From Desulfuromonadales bacterium (GTDB taxonomy: Bacteria > Desulfobacterota > Desulfuromonadia > Geobacterales > Pseudopelobacteraceae), in the NCBI GenBank assembly GCA_013349405.1, contig DUZS01000024.1:1-55172 (forward strand): DNA of 55,172 bases, in the 5' to 3' direction. Positions 6,828 through 15,373 of the stretch are shown here, one piece after another. The notes below the pieces were generated by a model, which made no database searches, was not told where the DNA came from, and was given only the letters and a program-made list of their open reading frames with translations. Position numbers and translations under genes: made by a program. The stretch's first letter is position 1; every line of letters starts with the position of its first letter.

Positions 6828-8731
6828 TAACTCCTGACACCAAGGGGGCAGGATCAGCTTTGATGTGGTTTCTTGAATGCGCCGATCAGGCATTTGACTC
6901 CGGAAATTTTACGGATGCACTCGGAGAGTTTGAGTGCGCTTTAAAAATATCTCCTGATGACATTCAGGCGAAGACAGGTGTGGCGCTCTGCCTGATACAT
7001 CTTCGCCGCTACGCCGAGGCCATACCATTACTTGTGCAACTTGAAGCGCTGATGCCGACGTCCCTTCAGTTACAGTTTTTGCTGGGAGAATCGCTATATT
7101 GCACCGGTCGACTTGATGAGGCGGAAGTCTGCCTGAGTAGACTTGTTACGCAAGCCCCTGATCACTTCGATGCGCAAAACCGTCTTGGCAGAGTCTACAT
7201 GGATCTGCACAGACATCCTGAAGCAAACCAATGTTTTTCTACAGCCCTGGTACTAAATCCGCGACACGTGGAGTCCCTCACGTACATGGGCATTATGATG
7301 ATTCAGTTTTGCCAGTTTGACAATGCTTTGATCGCACTGGGAAACGCCCTCGCAATTGAACCGAAGAATGTTCTGGCACTGAACAACCTTGGCCGTGCAT
7401 TCAAGATGATGGGGCGACCTGAAGAAGCCACACTCTGGTATCTGAGAGCACTAGAGATTGCTCCCCGTGATGTCGGCATCATAGGCAACTATTTATTTGC
7501 TCTCAATTACTGTGCAGATCTGAGCCCGGAATTCGTCGCACAAGAGCACTTTCGTCTTGCTCCGAGTGCACACCGTATTGATTTTGATGCTACTCCCGTC
7601 CCTCTGCAACGGAAAGAATCCGGTAAATTGCGCATTGGCTATGTTTCCGGCGATTTTTACACTCATTCAGTTGCATACTTTGTAGAACCGATTCTTATAC
7701 ATCATGATTATGATACTTTTTCCGTTGTTTGTTATTCTCTTGGGACTACCAGTGATGCGACCACTGATCGCATCAAGGATTTGCCGTGCCTCTGGCGCGA
7801 TATGGTTGGAGCCGCTCCGGACGCTCTGGCATACCAGATTCGCGAGGACAGGATCGATATTCTGGTAGACCTTGCCGGCTACACCGCTGATAATCGCATT
7901 GGTGCGTTTGCCAGTTGCCCTGCGCCTCTACAGGTAAGCTGGATCGGATATCCCAATACGAGCGGCCTCCCGCAAATTGATTACTTTCTAACCGACAGTG
8001 TCTGTGCTCCTCCGGGTATGACTGATCATCTCTTTAGTGAACGACTCTGGCGACTGCCGAGAATTTTTTGCTGCTACCTGCCACCCATGGAGTTCCCTAC
8101 CGTTGTACCATCGCCGTATCTTGTCAACAATTTTGTGACATTTGGCAGTTTCAATAACTTCGGCAAGGTGACTCCGCAGCAGATCATACTCTGGGCACGT
8201 ATTCTCCGTGCGGTGCCTGGTTCCCGGCTGTATCTGAAGAGCATGTCCCTCGGTGATCGATCAGTTAAGGAGTCTGTTCTGGCACAGTTTGATGCGGAAG
8301 GAGTTGATGGTGACCGCATCGACATGAGAACCGTAACTACTACACCGCTTGAACATCTGCACGAGTACTCACGGGTCGATATTGCCCTCGACACGTATCC
8401 CTATCATGGCACCACTACCACCTGTGAAGCCCTGTGGATGGGGATTCCGGTAATATCCCGGGCTGGAGTTACCCATGCTTCACGGGTCGGTGTGTCTCTG
8501 TTACAGCATGTCGGTTGCGCCGATTGCATTGCTGTCAATGCTGAAGATTACGTAGTTCGTGCGGTTGCTTTGGCGCAAGAACCGGCTCGGCTGACCGCAT
8601 TGAGAACACAGTTGCGCGGAATGATGGCAAGTTCGGCTCTGATGGATGTGGCTGGAGTAACCATTGAAGTTGAAGCAGCATTCGTTGCAATGTATGAGTT
8701 GAAGTGCCGGGAAGGAAAGGGTGCTCCATGA
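6824..8731 (+). CDS. TPR plus GT41 (O-GlcNAc-transferase/SPINDLY-like) glycosyltransferase
   Basis: A 635-residue protein. About 235 N-terminal residues form six or so TPR units, followed by a GT41 catalytic region. The region starts RIGYVSGDFYTH near 268-278; the final His matches the position of the catalytic-site His of O-GlcNAc transferase. It continues with DILVDLAGYT, APLQVSWIGYPNTSG, FNNFGK near 447 (the conserved UDP-binding lysine) and DTYPYHGTTTTCEALWMG. All these GT41 signatures are intact, so an active UDP-sugar-dependent protein O-glycosyltransferase is likely. In the cytoplasm upstream of flagellin, the most economical substrate is flagellin Ser/Thr residues. It overlaps its neighbours by ATGA on both sides. 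Confidence 0.87.
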   Translation: MITPDTKGAGSALMWFLECADQAFDSGNFTDALGEFECALKISPDDIQAKTGVALCLIHLRRYAEAIPLLVQLEALMPTSLQLQFLLGESLYCTGRLDEAEVCLSRLVTQAPDHFDAQNRLGRVYMDLHRHPEANQCFSTALVLNPRHVESLTYMGIMMIQFCQFDNALIALGNALAIEPKNVLALNNLGRAFKMMGRPEEATLWYLRALEIAPRDVGIIGNYLFALNYCADLSPEFVAQEHFRLAPSAHRIDFDATPVPLQRKESGKLRIGYVSGDFYTHSVAYFVEPILIHHDYDTFSVVCYSLGTTSDATTDRIKDLPCLWRDMVGAAPDALAYQIREDRIDILVDLAGYTADNRIGAFASCPAPLQVSWIGYPNTSGLPQIDYFLTDSVCAPPGMTDHLFSERLWRLPRIFCCYLPPMEFPTVVPSPYLVNNFVTFGSFNNFGKVTPQQIILWARILRAVPGSRLYLKSMSLGDRSVKESVLAQFDAEGVDGDRIDMRTVTTTPLEHLHEYSRVDIALDTYPYHGTTTTCEALWMGIPVISRAGVTHASRVGVSLLQHVGCADCIAVNAEDYVVRAVALAQEPARLTALRTQLRGMMASSALMDVAGVTIEVEAAFVAMYELKCREGKGAP

Positions 8732-11079
8732 ATCAGAGTGGGGACTTTACCCAGGGGTGTCAATTTTTTGCTGCTGGGAACTACTCCGCAGCGGAGATTC
8801 TCTTCAGACGTTGTCTCCAGACGACGCCTGATGATGCCGACGTTCTAAGTGCGTTGGGAAGTGCCCTTGCTGCGTTGGGATCTTTGGATGAGGCCGCACA
8901 CTACCTGAACCGGGCTTGCCAATTACAGCCGGAGAGTGCCCCGTTCCATTACAACCGTGCCAATCTGTTGCGCAGGTTCGGAGATAAACCTGGCGCTGAA
9001 CGTGCGTATCTGGAAGCACTGCAGTGCGACCCGGGTCTGGCGGAGGCGTATCATGGCCTTGGTAGTCTGCACCTTGAAGAAGGTAAACTTGGAGCTGCTG
9101 ATGTCTGCCTGAAGAAGGCAATCTACTTTAAGAATCACTTTGTTCCTGCCCTCCACGACCTTGGGCAACTTCGCCAGAGACAGGGGGCGGCTAAAGAGGC
9201 TGAGGAGTTTTACCGCCTGAGTATTGCTGGCGATGCTGCCTTTCTGCCTGCACTAAACTCGCTGGGAATGCTGCTGTGCAAAGGCCGGGTCGAAGAAGCA
9301 CGACACTGCTTTGAACAGGCAATCAAGGCAGATCAAAACTATCTATATGCTCGCTGCAATCTCGCTGTGCTTGATACATGGTGCGGCAATTTCGATGCTG
9401 CAATCGCTTCGTTGCGACAGGCTGTTATTGATGCCCCCAACGACGGTGATATCCATTTCAACCTGGCACTGGCTCTGCTTGCGGTCGGAAGGTTTAATGA
9501 GGGGTGGGGCGAGTACGAGTGGCGCTTTGGCAAAACAAACCCGGTGCCGATGCGCTATGTCGAAATACCTCGCTGGCATGGTGAATTGTTGGCCGGCAAG
9601 TCAATTCTGATTCATGCCGAACAGGGGTATGGAGACTCTCTCCAGTTCATCCGCTTTGCTTCGCTTCTGGCTTCTCAGGGCGCGACAGTGCTGGTTGAAG
9701 GGCAGGACCAGATCATTACGCCATTATTGGCGACAGTTCCGGGAGTTGCAGCCACATTTAGTTGTGGTGAAGAACTGCCTTTCAAGCCGGATTATCAGGT
9801 TCCGATGATGAGTCTGCCATTGGAATTAGGTGTTGATGGGGCATATCCACCGCTTGTCAGTTACTTGCGTCCCCCCGAAGAGAGGGTGCGCTTCTGGCGC
9901 GATACATTATCGAGACTGCCGGGGCTTAAAGTCGGAATAGCCTGGTCTGGGCGACCGGAGCAGGAAAACGACGCTAACCGTTCCATCTCTCCGGAGCAGC
10001 TTGGGCCGTTATGTGGACTGGATGGCATCACTTGGGTCAGTTTGCAGTTCGGTCCTCATAAACCATCGCCACCACCGATATCCTTGTTCGACCCGACGGA
10101 TAGAGTTGTTGATTTCTGCGACTCCGCAGCACTTGTCGCCGGGCTTGATCTGGTAATTACAGTGAACTCTGCAATCGCTCATCTGGCGGGCGGTTTGGGA
10201 AAGCCTGTCTGGTTGCTGCACCATTGGAATTACGATTGGCGCTGGATGCACGACCGCAGTGACTTACCGTGGTATCCATCGGTAAAAATTTTTCGACAAA
10301 CATTGCCAGGGGTTTGGTCTTTAGTAATGGCCGATCTAATTGAAAAGCTAATCGCGCAAGACGTTTTTAGGGTATCGAACATGAAATCTCGCCCAAATTT
10401 TCAGGACCTTGCTGTTCTGGTTTATACCACTCATAAGTATAGGGACCGTTGTAATCTAATCGAGAGCAGTTGGGGTAAAAATGTTGATACTATTTTTATG
10501 GTCACTGACCAAAGTGACCCAAGGCAAAATTATATAAAAGTAACCAACAACGACACCTATTCTTCCCAACTTGAAAAAACTTTGTATGCGATGCTGTTTG
10601 CTCATAATAATTTATTACATTTAAACTGGTTTTATTTCGTATGCGATGATCGTTATGTTTTTGTAGAAAATTTATTGAACAAGATTAGTGAGCTAAATCG
10701 CTTTGATTTTTCAGTATATGGTCAGATAGGAAATACTTGGCCCAAGGATAAAAATTTATTTTACCCTTTAGGTGGGGCAGGAATCCTGTTATCAAAAATT
10801 ACTTTAATATACATTATAAAGAACATTGATTTGGATATGAATAAATGGATGCGATATGAATATTGTGACGTGGCTATTGGTGCAATATGCCAGAAACTCG
10901 GTATAAATCTGGTCAATATAGAGGGTATGTTTAGTCAACCACCTGAATTTTATTCAATATCAAATCCTGGTCATCATATAAATTTTCACTACATAAGAAC
11001 AAAAGAGCAATTTGATGCTTTGAGTTCAGTTGACAGTTATAGCAACGGTATTTCAGCAACAAAAGGACGCATTTTCTAG
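8728..11079 (+). CDS. TPR - GT9-like - Fringe-like triple-domain glycosyltransferase
   Basis: A 783-residue fusion. TPR units fill residues 1-260. A GT9-like region (about 285-545) begins HAEQGYGDSLQF near 295 and ends with the NSAIAHLAGGLG / DWRWMHDRSDLPWYP blocks. This TPR plus GT9-like unit has two paralogues in the window (22655 and 27782), and both stop where it ends. Here an extra 230-residue AT-rich domain follows from about residue 552. It shows FVCDDRYVF near 637 (DxD-type), GGAGILLS near 683 and YEYCDVAIGAICQKLGI near 710, in the order seen in Fringe-like (GT31) transferases. I place the start at 8728, with AAGGAAAGG just upstream and an ATGA overlap with the previous stop. The in-frame ATG at 10381 marks the fusion point. 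Confidence 0.8.
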   Translation: MNQSGDFTQGCQFFAAGNYSAAEILFRRCLQTTPDDADVLSALGSALAALGSLDEAAHYLNRACQLQPESAPFHYNRANLLRRFGDKPGAERAYLEALQCDPGLAEAYHGLGSLHLEEGKLGAADVCLKKAIYFKNHFVPALHDLGQLRQRQGAAKEAEEFYRLSIAGDAAFLPALNSLGMLLCKGRVEEARHCFEQAIKADQNYLYARCNLAVLDTWCGNFDAAIASLRQAVIDAPNDGDIHFNLALALLAVGRFNEGWGEYEWRFGKTNPVPMRYVEIPRWHGELLAGKSILIHAEQGYGDSLQFIRFASLLASQGATVLVEGQDQIITPLLATVPGVAATFSCGEELPFKPDYQVPMMSLPLELGVDGAYPPLVSYLRPPEERVRFWRDTLSRLPGLKVGIAWSGRPEQENDANRSISPEQLGPLCGLDGITWVSLQFGPHKPSPPPISLFDPTDRVVDFCDSAALVAGLDLVITVNSAIAHLAGGLGKPVWLLHHWNYDWRWMHDRSDLPWYPSVKIFRQTLPGVWSLVMADLIEKLIAQDVFRVSNMKSRPNFQDLAVLVYTTHKYRDRCNLIESSWGKNVDTIFMVTDQSDPRQNYIKVTNNDTYSSQLEKTLYAMLFAHNNLLHLNWFYFVCDDRYVFVENLLNKISELNRFDFSVYGQIGNTWPKDKNLFYPLGGAGILLSKITLIYIIKNIDLDMNKWMRYEYCDVAIGAICQKLGINLVNIEGMFSQPPEFYSISNPGHHINFHYIRTKEQFDALSSVDSYSNGISATKGRIF

Positions 11080-11118
11080 CGGATCAGCCAAAAATGATAC
11101 GGAGTGGAGAAATCTCAA

Positions 11119-11946
11119 ATGCATTCGCCGGTAGCAGTGATTTTTATTCATAGTGGTGACAGCGATTATCTGCGTTACAGCTTGGCGCAAGCAAGGTACT
11201 CCAATCCAAAGTCCCCCATTTACCTGATCGGCGATGAAGCGACGACTAATAAGTACGCAGAAGTAGAGCACGTTATATATTCTGACTATGTAACCTCTGC
11301 CAGAAAATTTGCGAAAATATATCGACACTTTAACACGAACTCCCCCTCCTTTGAGCTTTTATGCATGATGCGCTGGTTTATCCTGCGGGACTTTATGCAA
11401 CTAAATAGCATAAATATGGCGGTGTATCTCGATTCCGATATAATGCTTTACGAAGAAATACACTATGAACACTACCGTTACTACGATTTTGATCTTGCTA
11501 TAACGGGTGTTGCACCGCCGATTTTAGTTAACAATATAAATATCTTGGAGGCATTTTGCTCTTTTCTGGAAAATAGCTATTCTGATAAGGTAACGTTGTC
11601 AAAACTTGAAAAGCGCTTTCGGGTAATGCAAGTCGAGGGACGTCCGGGAGGTATCTGCGACATGACATTCTGGGAATTGTTTGTTGCCGACACTGATTTC
11701 AAGGTGATCGATTGGTCTCTTCAGTTTGATGATGCCGTGTATGACCGTAATATTCATTTATCTGATGGATTCGAGCTGGAAAACGGATTAAAAAGAGTCG
11801 TGTGGTGCGGCAATAGACCCTGTGGCATCAGGGAAACAGATCGGAGTCTGGTTCGATTCAAGGGACTGCACTTTCATGGCTATGCAAAAGAAGTTATGGG
11901 CGCATACCTTGCCGCTTCGGGTTCGCTGGAGGTCGATACGCCATGA
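11119..11946 (+). CDS. Putative GT-A-fold glycosyltransferase with DSD motif
   Basis: A 275-residue cytoplasmic protein. It resembles nucleotide-diphospho-sugar transferases: an N-terminal VAVIFIHSGDSDYL strand-loop, a MMRWFILRDFM helix, and YLDSDIMLY near residue 103 as the likely metal-binding DxD motif. I cannot assign a CAZy family. The ATG at 11119 has GGAGTGGAG at 11101-11109 at normal spacing; an in-frame GTG at 11104 falls on that binding site and is unlikely. The codon use is more AT-rich than the island average, like the Fringe-like tail just upstream, so the two may have arrived together. It overlaps the next gene by ATGA. Confidence 0.7.
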   Translation: MHSPVAVIFIHSGDSDYLRYSLAQARYSNPKSPIYLIGDEATTNKYAEVEHVIYSDYVTSARKFAKIYRHFNTNSPSFELLCMMRWFILRDFMQLNSINMAVYLDSDIMLYEEIHYEHYRYYDFDLAITGVAPPILVNNINILEAFCSFLENSYSDKVTLSKLEKRFRVMQVEGRPGGICDMTFWELFVADTDFKVIDWSLQFDDAVYDRNIHLSDGFELENGLKRVVWCGNRPCGIRETDRSLVRFKGLHFHGYAKEVMGAYLAASGSLEVDTP

Positions 11947-14642
11947 TGCAAAGCCCCCTTGATCAAATCATTCCCCCCGAAATCCGTGATGACGAGTTCT
12001 ATCATCTCTTACGAGATCTGACCGCTCGCGAGCCGATCATAACGGCTTTGGAAATCGGTTCCTCCTCCGGGGACGGCAGTACGGCGGCGCTGGTGGATGG
12101 TTTGAGCAGAAACCGGACTCGACCGATGCTGTACTGTCTGGAGGCCTCCCAATCCCGCTTTTGTCAATTATCCGAACGCTATGCGCAGACACCTTTTGTG
12201 CGGTGCTTGAATGCTTCCTCGGTCACGGTTGATAAATTCCCATCTGAAAGCGCTGTTGAGTTCTTCTGGCACAACAGTAAAACCAATCTTAGCCTGTATC
12301 CTCTGGCAACGGTGCTTAACTGGCTGCGGGACGATATCCGCTATCTCAAAGAGAGTGGTGTGGAGCAGGGAGGCATTGCCGCTATAAAAATCAGCTACGG
12401 TATCGATCGGTTTGACCTGGTGCTGATTGACGGGTCTGAGTTCACTGGTGAAGCGGAATTAGATGAGTTGATCGGAGCCCGATGGATCGCGCTGGATGAC
12501 ATCAATGCGTATAAAAACTTGCGAAACTACCAGCGCCTGTCGAAAGATCCCGACTATAAACTGATCGCTGAAAACTGGCAGTTGAGAAACGGCTATGCGC
12601 TCTTTCGTCATATAGAAGCGCCCCTCCCTGTTCATTTTTTTACCATCGTACTGAACGGTATGCCCTTTATGCCCCATCATATCGAAGCATTTCGACATCT
12701 CCCTTTCCGTTGGCACTGGCACATAGTTGAAGGTGCTGCCGAACTGGTTGCCGATACCGCCTGGTCACGCCCCAACGGTGGGTATGTTCCGGATAGTTTC
12801 AACCGTGACGGCCTCAGCATTGATGGCACGGGCGAATATATCGATCAATTGAAACGGCTTTTTCCTGATAATGTCACTGTCTATCGCAAGCCTGCAGGAC
12901 AGTTGTGGCAGGGCAAGCTGACAATGGTCAACGCGCCGCTGGATTCCATTCAGGAGGAGTGTCTACTGTGGGAGATCGATGCTGACGAATGCTGGAGCCA
13001 CGTGCAACTCTGCGCCGGCTGGCGCTTGTTCAATGATGAACCTGAGCGGACTGCTGCATTCTACTGGTGCCATTTTTTTGTCGGCCCACACCTTGTGGTC
13101 AACAGCCGAAATTGCTATAGCCAGGTGGCCGGACATGAATGGCTGCGGACCTGGCGTTACCGCCCCGGTTACCGGTGGGTGGCCCATGAACCGCCTCGCC
13201 TTATGTGCCTCGGGCCAGATGGAGACCGAGACATCGCGCGTCAGGCGCCGTACTCTAATGATGAAACCGAGGCCAAGGGGCTGGTCTTCCAGCATTTTGC
13301 CTACGTGACTGCTGATCAGGTGCGCTTTAAGGAAAAATATTACGGTTATAGTCAGGCAACCTATCACTGGCTTCAGTTGCAGAAAGAAAGAAATTTTCCG
13401 GTTCGCCTGGGGGACTACCTTCCTTGGGTTACTGACAGAACAACCGTAGATACGGTGACTTCTCAAGGCATTATACCGTTCCCTGTAGTGGGTAATTCAT
13501 GCAGACAGAAACAGATCTCTGGTGGGCCAATCATTATTGATGGTGTGTTCTTTCAATACTATGCTACCGGGATAGCCCGGGTCTGGCTCGCGCTGTTAGA
13601 GGAGTTGAGCGGAACCGGTTTTGCTTCACAGGTGGTTATATTGGATCGCGGCAAGACTGTACCGAGGCTGCCAGGCTATTGCTACCTGGATATTCCCCTC
13701 CACAACGAGTCGGATATACCGGGGGAACGGGCAATGCTCCAGAGGGTTTGTGGTGATCTCTCGGCGGCTCTCTTCATATCGACGTGGCATACAAGCCCCC
13801 TCTCAACACCAACGCTGCTGATGGTTCACGATCTGCTGCCCGAAATTTTGTTGGGAGAAAAACGCTTTGATGCTGGAAGATGGCAAGAAAAAAAGTTGGC
13901 AATAGAACATGCTCAGGCATTTATTGCCGTCTCTGAAAACAGTGCCAAAGATCTGGTCACCTGGTATCCTGAAGCGGGGATGAGGCCTATCCATATTATA
14001 CATAATGGGGTGTCATCGGCATTCAGGCCTGCGACTCCAGAGCGGATAAAGCATTTTAAAGAATGGTACGGTATAACCAAACCATATTTTCTTTTCGTCG
14101 GCCCCAGAGTTTGGTACAAGAATTTCAGACTGCTGCTTGACGCCTTCCTGTTATTGCCGGAACCGGAGGTATATTGTATTGTCTCTCCACACAAAGATAC
14201 GTTGGAAGGAGAGTTTGCCGGGCATCCAGGCTCCGCTTTTGTTCGTCTTACCGGACGGTTATCGGATGAAGATCTGGTGGCCGCTTACAGTGGCGCTGTG
14301 GCGTTGGTATTTCCATCCCTCTACGAAGGCTTCGGATTGCCTCCTTTGGAAGCGATGGCTTGTGGCTGTCCGGTTATTATAAGTACGGCGCTGGCCCTGG
14401 TTGAGGTCTGCGGCGACGCAGCCATACAGGTCAAATCAAATGATTGTGAGGCATTGGCGTTGGCGATGGTTTCACTATTAAACCAAAGACACGTAGCTGA
14501 GAATATTCGCCGCGGTCTTGAACGTGCCGCTGTCTTTAGCTGGCACCGTTCGGCGTCACAGATTGTACGTGCGATATGCACTCAACTGGGTGGTTCGCCC
14601 GGTTTAGATAAGATAATGTTAGAGCGCAAGCGGCCAATCTGA
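11943..14642 (+). CDS. Methyltransferase-like / glycosyltransferase / GT4 triple fusion
   Basis: An 899-residue protein with three modules. Residues 1-215 look like a class I SAM methyltransferase fold (ALEIGSSSGDG near 35, DLVLIDGSEF near 159). Residues 225-510 form a glycosyltransferase-like domain that starts HFFTIVLNGMPF, has WHWHIVEG and the acidic motif WEIDADECW near 343, and is clearly paralogous to the first half of the gene at 15370. Residues 530-899 are a GT4 (GT-B) glycosyltransferase with FLFVGPRVWYKNF near 716 and LYEGFGLPPLEAMACG near 792. One chain could therefore carry two sugar transfers and one modification. The three modules and both ATGA junctions support a tightly coupled pathway. 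Confidence 0.78.
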   Translation: MMQSPLDQIIPPEIRDDEFYHLLRDLTAREPIITALEIGSSSGDGSTAALVDGLSRNRTRPMLYCLEASQSRFCQLSERYAQTPFVRCLNASSVTVDKFPSESAVEFFWHNSKTNLSLYPLATVLNWLRDDIRYLKESGVEQGGIAAIKISYGIDRFDLVLIDGSEFTGEAELDELIGARWIALDDINAYKNLRNYQRLSKDPDYKLIAENWQLRNGYALFRHIEAPLPVHFFTIVLNGMPFMPHHIEAFRHLPFRWHWHIVEGAAELVADTAWSRPNGGYVPDSFNRDGLSIDGTGEYIDQLKRLFPDNVTVYRKPAGQLWQGKLTMVNAPLDSIQEECLLWEIDADECWSHVQLCAGWRLFNDEPERTAAFYWCHFFVGPHLVVNSRNCYSQVAGHEWLRTWRYRPGYRWVAHEPPRLMCLGPDGDRDIARQAPYSNDETEAKGLVFQHFAYVTADQVRFKEKYYGYSQATYHWLQLQKERNFPVRLGDYLPWVTDRTTVDTVTSQGIIPFPVVGNSCRQKQISGGPIIIDGVFFQYYATGIARVWLALLEELSGTGFASQVVILDRGKTVPRLPGYCYLDIPLHNESDIPGERAMLQRVCGDLSAALFISTWHTSPLSTPTLLMVHDLLPEILLGEKRFDAGRWQEKKLAIEHAQAFIAVSENSAKDLVTWYPEAGMRPIHIIHNGVSSAFRPATPERIKHFKEWYGITKPYFLFVGPRVWYKNFRLLLDAFLLLPEPEVYCIVSPHKDTLEGEFAGHPGSAFVRLTGRLSDEDLVAAYSGAVALVFPSLYEGFGLPPLEAMACGCPVIISTALALVEVCGDAAIQVKSNDCEALALAMVSLLNQRHVAENIRRGLERAAVFSWHRSASQIVRAICTQLGGSPGLDKIMLERKRPI

Positions 14643-14665
14643 TATTTCTGAAAAGAGACTACGAC

Positions 14666-15373
14666 ATGGGAATGATTAAGGAAACCTGGGGTGCTCTTTA
14701 CATGGTGTGGGGTGATTCCCATGATCAGTTGCTCGAACGCTCCATAAATTCTCTAAAATTATATCATCCCGATCTGCCTATACATGTCCACAGGGTTGAA
14801 GATACTAATAATGACAGTGCTTCGGCAGTTATGTTTCTCGTCAAAGCAGCCATGGCCAAACTTTCTCCTTTTGAAAATACATTGTATCTTGATGCGGATA
14901 CTATTGTTATGGGGCCATTGGACTATGGTTTCGCGAAAGCCGAGCAATTCGGAATTGCCTGTTGTATCTGCGAATGCCCGTGGGCACAACGCTATACAGG
15001 GCTCAAGCATATGGACGGTCTGGTGGAATATAATACCGGTGTCCTCTTTTTTACCAAAAAAGCGCAACCTTCATTGTATTTGTGGGAACAGTTAGCACGA
15101 GTGACCGATTCTTCCGTCCGCTATAACGACGAACAGGGAGAGAATGTTATGGATCATAACGATCAGGCAGCCTTTGCCAGGGCAATAGAGATGACTGGTT
15201 TTAACCCGTATGTGTTGCCGATTAACTGGAATCTCCGCCCCAGATGGCAGCGGTCCTTTTTCGGCCCGCTCCGGATCTGGCATGATGTTGCGCCTCCTCC
15301 TCCAGAATTAGCTTCCGTGAACTCATATTATGATAAAGAAGATCCCATCTTCTTTGAATTGAGAATGACATGA
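14666..15373 (+). CDS. GT8-like glycosyltransferase
   Basis: A 235-residue protein with a GT-A fold. ALYMVWGDSH opens the nucleotide-binding strand, and LYLDADTIVMG near residue 74 carries the DxD metal site. YNTGVLFF and a DHNDQAAFA segment match the downstream catalytic region of GT8-like and related nucleotide-sugar transferases. AAGAG at 14652-14656 may be the ribosome binding site. It is followed by an ATGA overlap with the next gene. The sugar is unknown. Confidence 0.7.
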   Translation: MGMIKETWGALYMVWGDSHDQLLERSINSLKLYHPDLPIHVHRVEDTNNDSASAVMFLVKAAMAKLSPFENTLYLDADTIVMGPLDYGFAKAEQFGIACCICECPWAQRYTGLKHMDGLVEYNTGVLFFTKKAQPSLYLWEQLARVTDSSVRYNDEQGENVMDHNDQAAFARAIEMTGFNPYVLPINWNLRPRWQRSFFGPLRIWHDVAPPPPELASVNSYYDKEDPIFFELRMT

